This document shows, piece by piece, positions 5,832 through 8,250 of a stretch of 8,250 bases of DNA (the first letter of the stretch is position 1; each line of letters starts with the position of its first letter). Position numbers and translations under genes: made by a program. Location of the stretch: positions 1-8,250 of the forward strand of contig JAJRTP010000094.1 in the NCBI GenBank assembly GCA_024278255.1, written 5' to 3'. Origin of the DNA: Chloroflexota bacterium (GTDB taxonomy: Bacteria > Chloroflexota > Anaerolineae > Promineifilales > Promineifilaceae). The notes beneath the pieces were generated by a model that had not been told where the DNA came from, did not search any database, and was given only the letters and a program-made list of their open reading frames with translations.

Positions 5832-8039
5832 ATGACAACACATACCCACACGGGCCATCAATCCGGATCGCATGAGCATACAACCGACGGCCCTTGCACA
5901 TGCTGCCGCATTTGCGAACTGCAAAGCCAGCATGAGATGCACGCTGCCCATGAAGAACACAAAGAACATACGGCCGCAGCCGGCGCAGCCCATGAAGGAC
6001 ATGCGGCCGGCGGCGAACACGCCGGGCATGGAGAAGGCGCCGAACACAAAGGACATGCCAACCATACCAACCATGAGATCATGTTCCGCAACCGCTTCTG
6101 GATTTCTCTGGCCCTCAGCATTCCCGTTTTAATTTACAGCCAGGCCATCCAAAGCTGGTTTAACTATACCGCCCCGGTTTTTCCCGGCAGCCAACTCATC
6201 GTGCCCGTTCTTTCGACCTTTATCTTCTTTTATGGCGGCCTGCCTTTCTTGCGCATGTCTACCTGGGAATTGCAGGCGCGCAAACCGGCGATGATGACGC
6301 TTATCTCGCTGGCTATCACTGTGGCTTACGTGTACAGCATGGCGACTCTTTTCTGGGAGATTGGCGAAGATTTCTTCTGGGAATTGGTGACGCTGATTGA
6401 TATTATGCTGTTGGGTCACTGGCTGGAGATGCGCAGTATCCGGCAGGCTTCCGGCGCGCTGGACGCTTTGGCTAAACTGATGCCGGACACGGCCGAATTT
6501 ATCCAACCGGACGGGAAAACGGTAGAAAAGCCGGCGAGTGAATTGCAATTAAACGACATGGTCTTGGTGCGGCCCGGCTCTGCTATCCCTGCTGACGGGG
6601 TGGTGGCAGACGGCCGTTCCGACGTGAACGAAGCGATGATCACCGGCGAGTCCCGGCCTGTCACCAAAGCTGAGGGCGACAAGGTAATTGCCGGGACGGT
6701 GAACGCGGGGAACAGCAGTTTGCGGGTGCGGGTTACGGCCGTAGGCGACGACACAGCTCTCTCCGGTATTATGCGCCTGGTAGCCGAAGCCCAGGCCAGC
6801 AAATCGGAAACCCAGCTTTTGGCTGACAGAGCTGCCTCCTTTTTGTTTTATGCGGCCGTCATTGCCTCCCTGTCAGCCGGGGTTTTCTGGTCATTTTACT
6901 TTGGCGGCGTCACCGTGCAGGTGATTTCCATTGTCGTTACCATCCTGATTATTGCCTGTCCCCATGCTCTGGGGTTGGCTGTACCCCTGGTCGTAGCCAA
7001 TACCACTGCACTGGGCGCTAAAAATGGCATTCTCATACGTGACCGGCAGGCAATGGAAACGGCCAAAGATTTGAACATCATCACTTTTGACAAGACAGGC
7101 ACCCTGACCAAGGGCGAGGTCGGCGTTGTCGGCGTTGCTGCGGTGGAGGGGATGGACGCTGATGAAGCGCTGGCCATCACGGCCGCCGTCGAAGGGGATT
7201 CCGAACATCCCATTGCCCGGGCCATTCGTCACTCGGCCGAAGAAAAGCAGCTCGATCTGCCCACCATCACTGATTTTGAGATTCTCAAAGGTCGGGGCGT
7301 TCAGGCCGCCTATGAAGGGACGACGGTGTACGTGGGCGGGCCGCGCATGTTGGAATTTCTGGAGGCGGAACTGCCGCCCAACCTGGCTCAATTTGCCCAG
7401 GAATCGGGTGAAAAGGGGCAAAGCGTCATTTACCTGATTCGGGAGCATGGTGTGGTGGCCGCTTTTGCCCTGGCAGACGTGATTCGGGAAGAAAGCCATA
7501 AGGCCGTGCGCGCCTTGCACGATATGAACGTCGAGGTAGCTATGCTGACCGGTGACAGCAAGGACGTAGCCAAAGCAGTCGCCGAGGAACTGGGTATTGA
7601 CCAATACTTTGCCGAGGTTTTGCCGGCCGATAAAGACAAAAAGGTCATGGAACTGCAAGCGCAGGGCAAACGTGTAGGCATGGTCGGCGACGGCGTGAAT
7701 GATGCGCCGGCCCTCACCCGCGCGGACATCGGCATTGCCATTGGCAGCGGCACTGACGTGGCTGTGGAATCGGCGGGGTTGATTTTGGTGCAGAGTAATC
7801 CGCTGGATGTCGTGAAAATCCTGAAGTTGAGTATTGCCAGTTACCGTAAGCAAATGCAAAATATCTGGTGGGGCGCCGGGTACAATATCGTGATGATCCC
7901 TCTGGCCGCCGGTATTTTGTACATCCCGTTTGGGTTCTTCGTACCTCCGGCTTTGGGCGCCGTTTTCATGTCACTCAGCACGATCATCGTGGCCATTAAT
8001 GCCCAAACCTTGCGCGGGACTAATCTGTCAGTGAAATAG
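5832..8039 (+). CDS. copB: Copper-translocating P-type ATPase, CopB-like (P1B-3, CPH motif)
   Basis: A 735-residue heavy-metal P-type ATPase, full length for its family, which exports copper from the cytoplasm using ATP. Motifs in order: TGES (271-274, actuator domain), CPH (376-378, membrane metal site), DKTGT (Asp420 is phosphorylated), SEHP (457-460, nucleotide domain), MLTGD (571-575), GDGVND (619-624), and the late membrane motifs YNIVMIP (684-690) and MSLST (713-717). CPH rather than CPC marks the CopB subgroup, linked to Cu(II) or Cu(I) export. There is no classical HMA domain. Instead, residues 1-85 hold 18 His, several in HxxH steps (34-46, 54-57, 63-66, 72-81), and a Cys cluster CTCCRIC (22-28). 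AAGGAG (5818-5823) lies eight bases before the ATG. The gene sits 18 bases after the cytochrome c gene. Confidence 0.96.
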   Translation: MTTHTHTGHQSGSHEHTTDGPCTCCRICELQSQHEMHAAHEEHKEHTAAAGAAHEGHAAGGEHAGHGEGAEHKGHANHTNHEIMFRNRFWISLALSIPVLIYSQAIQSWFNYTAPVFPGSQLIVPVLSTFIFFYGGLPFLRMSTWELQARKPAMMTLISLAITVAYVYSMATLFWEIGEDFFWELVTLIDIMLLGHWLEMRSIRQASGALDALAKLMPDTAEFIQPDGKTVEKPASELQLNDMVLVRPGSAIPADGVVADGRSDVNEAMITGESRPVTKAEGDKVIAGTVNAGNSSLRVRVTAVGDDTALSGIMRLVAEAQASKSETQLLADRAASFLFYAAVIASLSAGVFWSFYFGGVTVQVISIVVTILIIACPHALGLAVPLVVANTTALGAKNGILIRDRQAMETAKDLNIITFDKTGTLTKGEVGVVGVAAVEGMDADEALAITAAVEGDSEHPIARAIRHSAEEKQLDLPTITDFEILKGRGVQAAYEGTTVYVGGPRMLEFLEAELPPNLAQFAQESGEKGQSVIYLIREHGVVAAFALADVIREESHKAVRALHDMNVEVAMLTGDSKDVAKAVAEELGIDQYFAEVLPADKDKKVMELQAQGKRVGMVGDGVNDAPALTRADIGIAIGSGTDVAVESAGLILVQSNPLDVVKILKLSIASYRKQMQNIWWGAGYNIVMIPLAAGILYIPFGFFVPPALGAVFMSLSTIIVAINAQTLRGTNLSVK

Positions 8040-8047
8040 AAAGATAA

Positions 8048-8115
8048 GGGGTTGAGGAGTCAGGGTCAGGGAATGAGGTGGCGATGCCCCTCATTCCCTG
8101 ACTCTCGGCAACCCC
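8048..8115 (+). repeat. Long stem-loop after the ATPase gene
   Basis: A main stem of 14 bp (8065-8078 with 8089-8102), extended inside by GGC/GCC around a GAT loop with one bulged T, and closed outside by GGGGTTG (8048-8054) with CAACCCC (8109-8115). It starts eight bases after the stop codon of the ATPase gene. T7 (8129-8135) follows 13 bases later, too far for a standard terminator. It could still pause transcription or protect the 3' end. Confidence 0.6.
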
Positions 8116-8148
8116 GCCAAATGGCCTGTTTTTTTCGAGCAGAATAGC
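8116..8148 (+). repeat. Paired GCMAAATRGC motif, site 3
   Basis: GCCAAATGGC (8116-8125) and GCAGAATAGC (8139-8148) start exactly 23 bases apart; the first is followed by CTGTTTT and the second by CCTG. It lies downstream of the ATPase gene, so it may serve a gene beyond the right edge. Confidence 0.55.
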
Positions 8149-8196
8149 CCTGTTATCGGCAAACAGCTTTTGTTAACCTCATTTCGACTGGTTTTC

Positions 8197-8231
8197 ACCT
8201 TCCCGGAAACTTTAAGTTTCCGGGAAGGTTT
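8197..8231 (+). terminator. Possible intrinsic terminator of the cytochrome/ATPase operon
   Basis: A perfect 14-bp stem (8197-8210 with 8216-8229), rich in GC, with a TTTAA loop, ends in TTT and then G. The short T-run makes this a weak terminator. The position, 158 bases past the ATPase stop codon, suits the end of the plus-strand unit, but it could also be a dispersed palindrome. A further small hairpin, GGTAAG/CTTACC (8235-8250), touches the right edge. Confidence 0.5.
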
Positions 8232-8250
8232 GTGGGTAAGCTGCCTTACC

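Noticed and set aside
6891..7859. Minus-strand open frame of 322 codons inside the ATPase gene
   Set aside because: It lies wholly antisense to conserved ATPase motifs, has no ribosome binding site that I can see, and shows no recognisable domain.
1..8250. tRNA, rRNA, transposase or integrase genes
   Set aside because: I saw no rRNA-like sequence, no transposase or integrase motif and no convincing tRNA cloverleaf. The palindromes found are too short to be insertion-sequence ends with a gene between them.

Overview
The window reads as a piece of a mid-to-high GC bacterial chromosome. Chloroflexota (an Anaerolineae-like lineage) is my best guess, from the style of the large membrane protein, the lipoprotein cytochrome c next to a CopB-type ATPase, and the short intergenic palindromes. 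No marker gene fixes the taxonomy. A striking property is the palindromic octamer ACGGCCGT: I counted 22 exact copies, in genes of both strands and in all three reading frames, where a random sequence of this size would be expected to hold well under one.

Left part (minus strand, 1-2355). A polytopic membrane protein of GT-C/YfhO-like appearance starts at 1366 and runs off the left edge. Upstream of it on the minus strand is a secreted protein of unknown function (1528-2355), whose predicted mature form would begin with histidine. Between them lie two inverted copies of a small covarying palindrome and an intrinsic terminator that ends minus-strand transcription from the secreted-protein gene.

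Middle (2356-2754). A roughly 400-base divergent control region holds several inverted repeats and one copy of a paired 10-mer motif (GCMAAATRGC, two copies about 23 bases apart). The same pair recurs upstream of the cytochrome c gene and downstream of the ATPase gene.

Right part (plus strand, 2755-8039). In order: a NarL/LuxR-type regulator with a degenerate receiver domain; a histidine-containing polytopic membrane protein; a small soluble protein of unknown function with some resemblance to TraB/ChaN-like folds; a lipoprotein cytochrome c with an unusual TTG start; and, 18 bases later, a CopB-like P1B-type copper ATPase with a CPH motif and a His/Cys-rich N-terminus. The cytochrome and ATPase genes are almost certainly one transcription unit. 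The whole right part may be a copper-handling or redox module at the cell envelope under control of the LuxR-type protein; the control link is inference. The window ends in hairpins that probably include the terminator of this unit.
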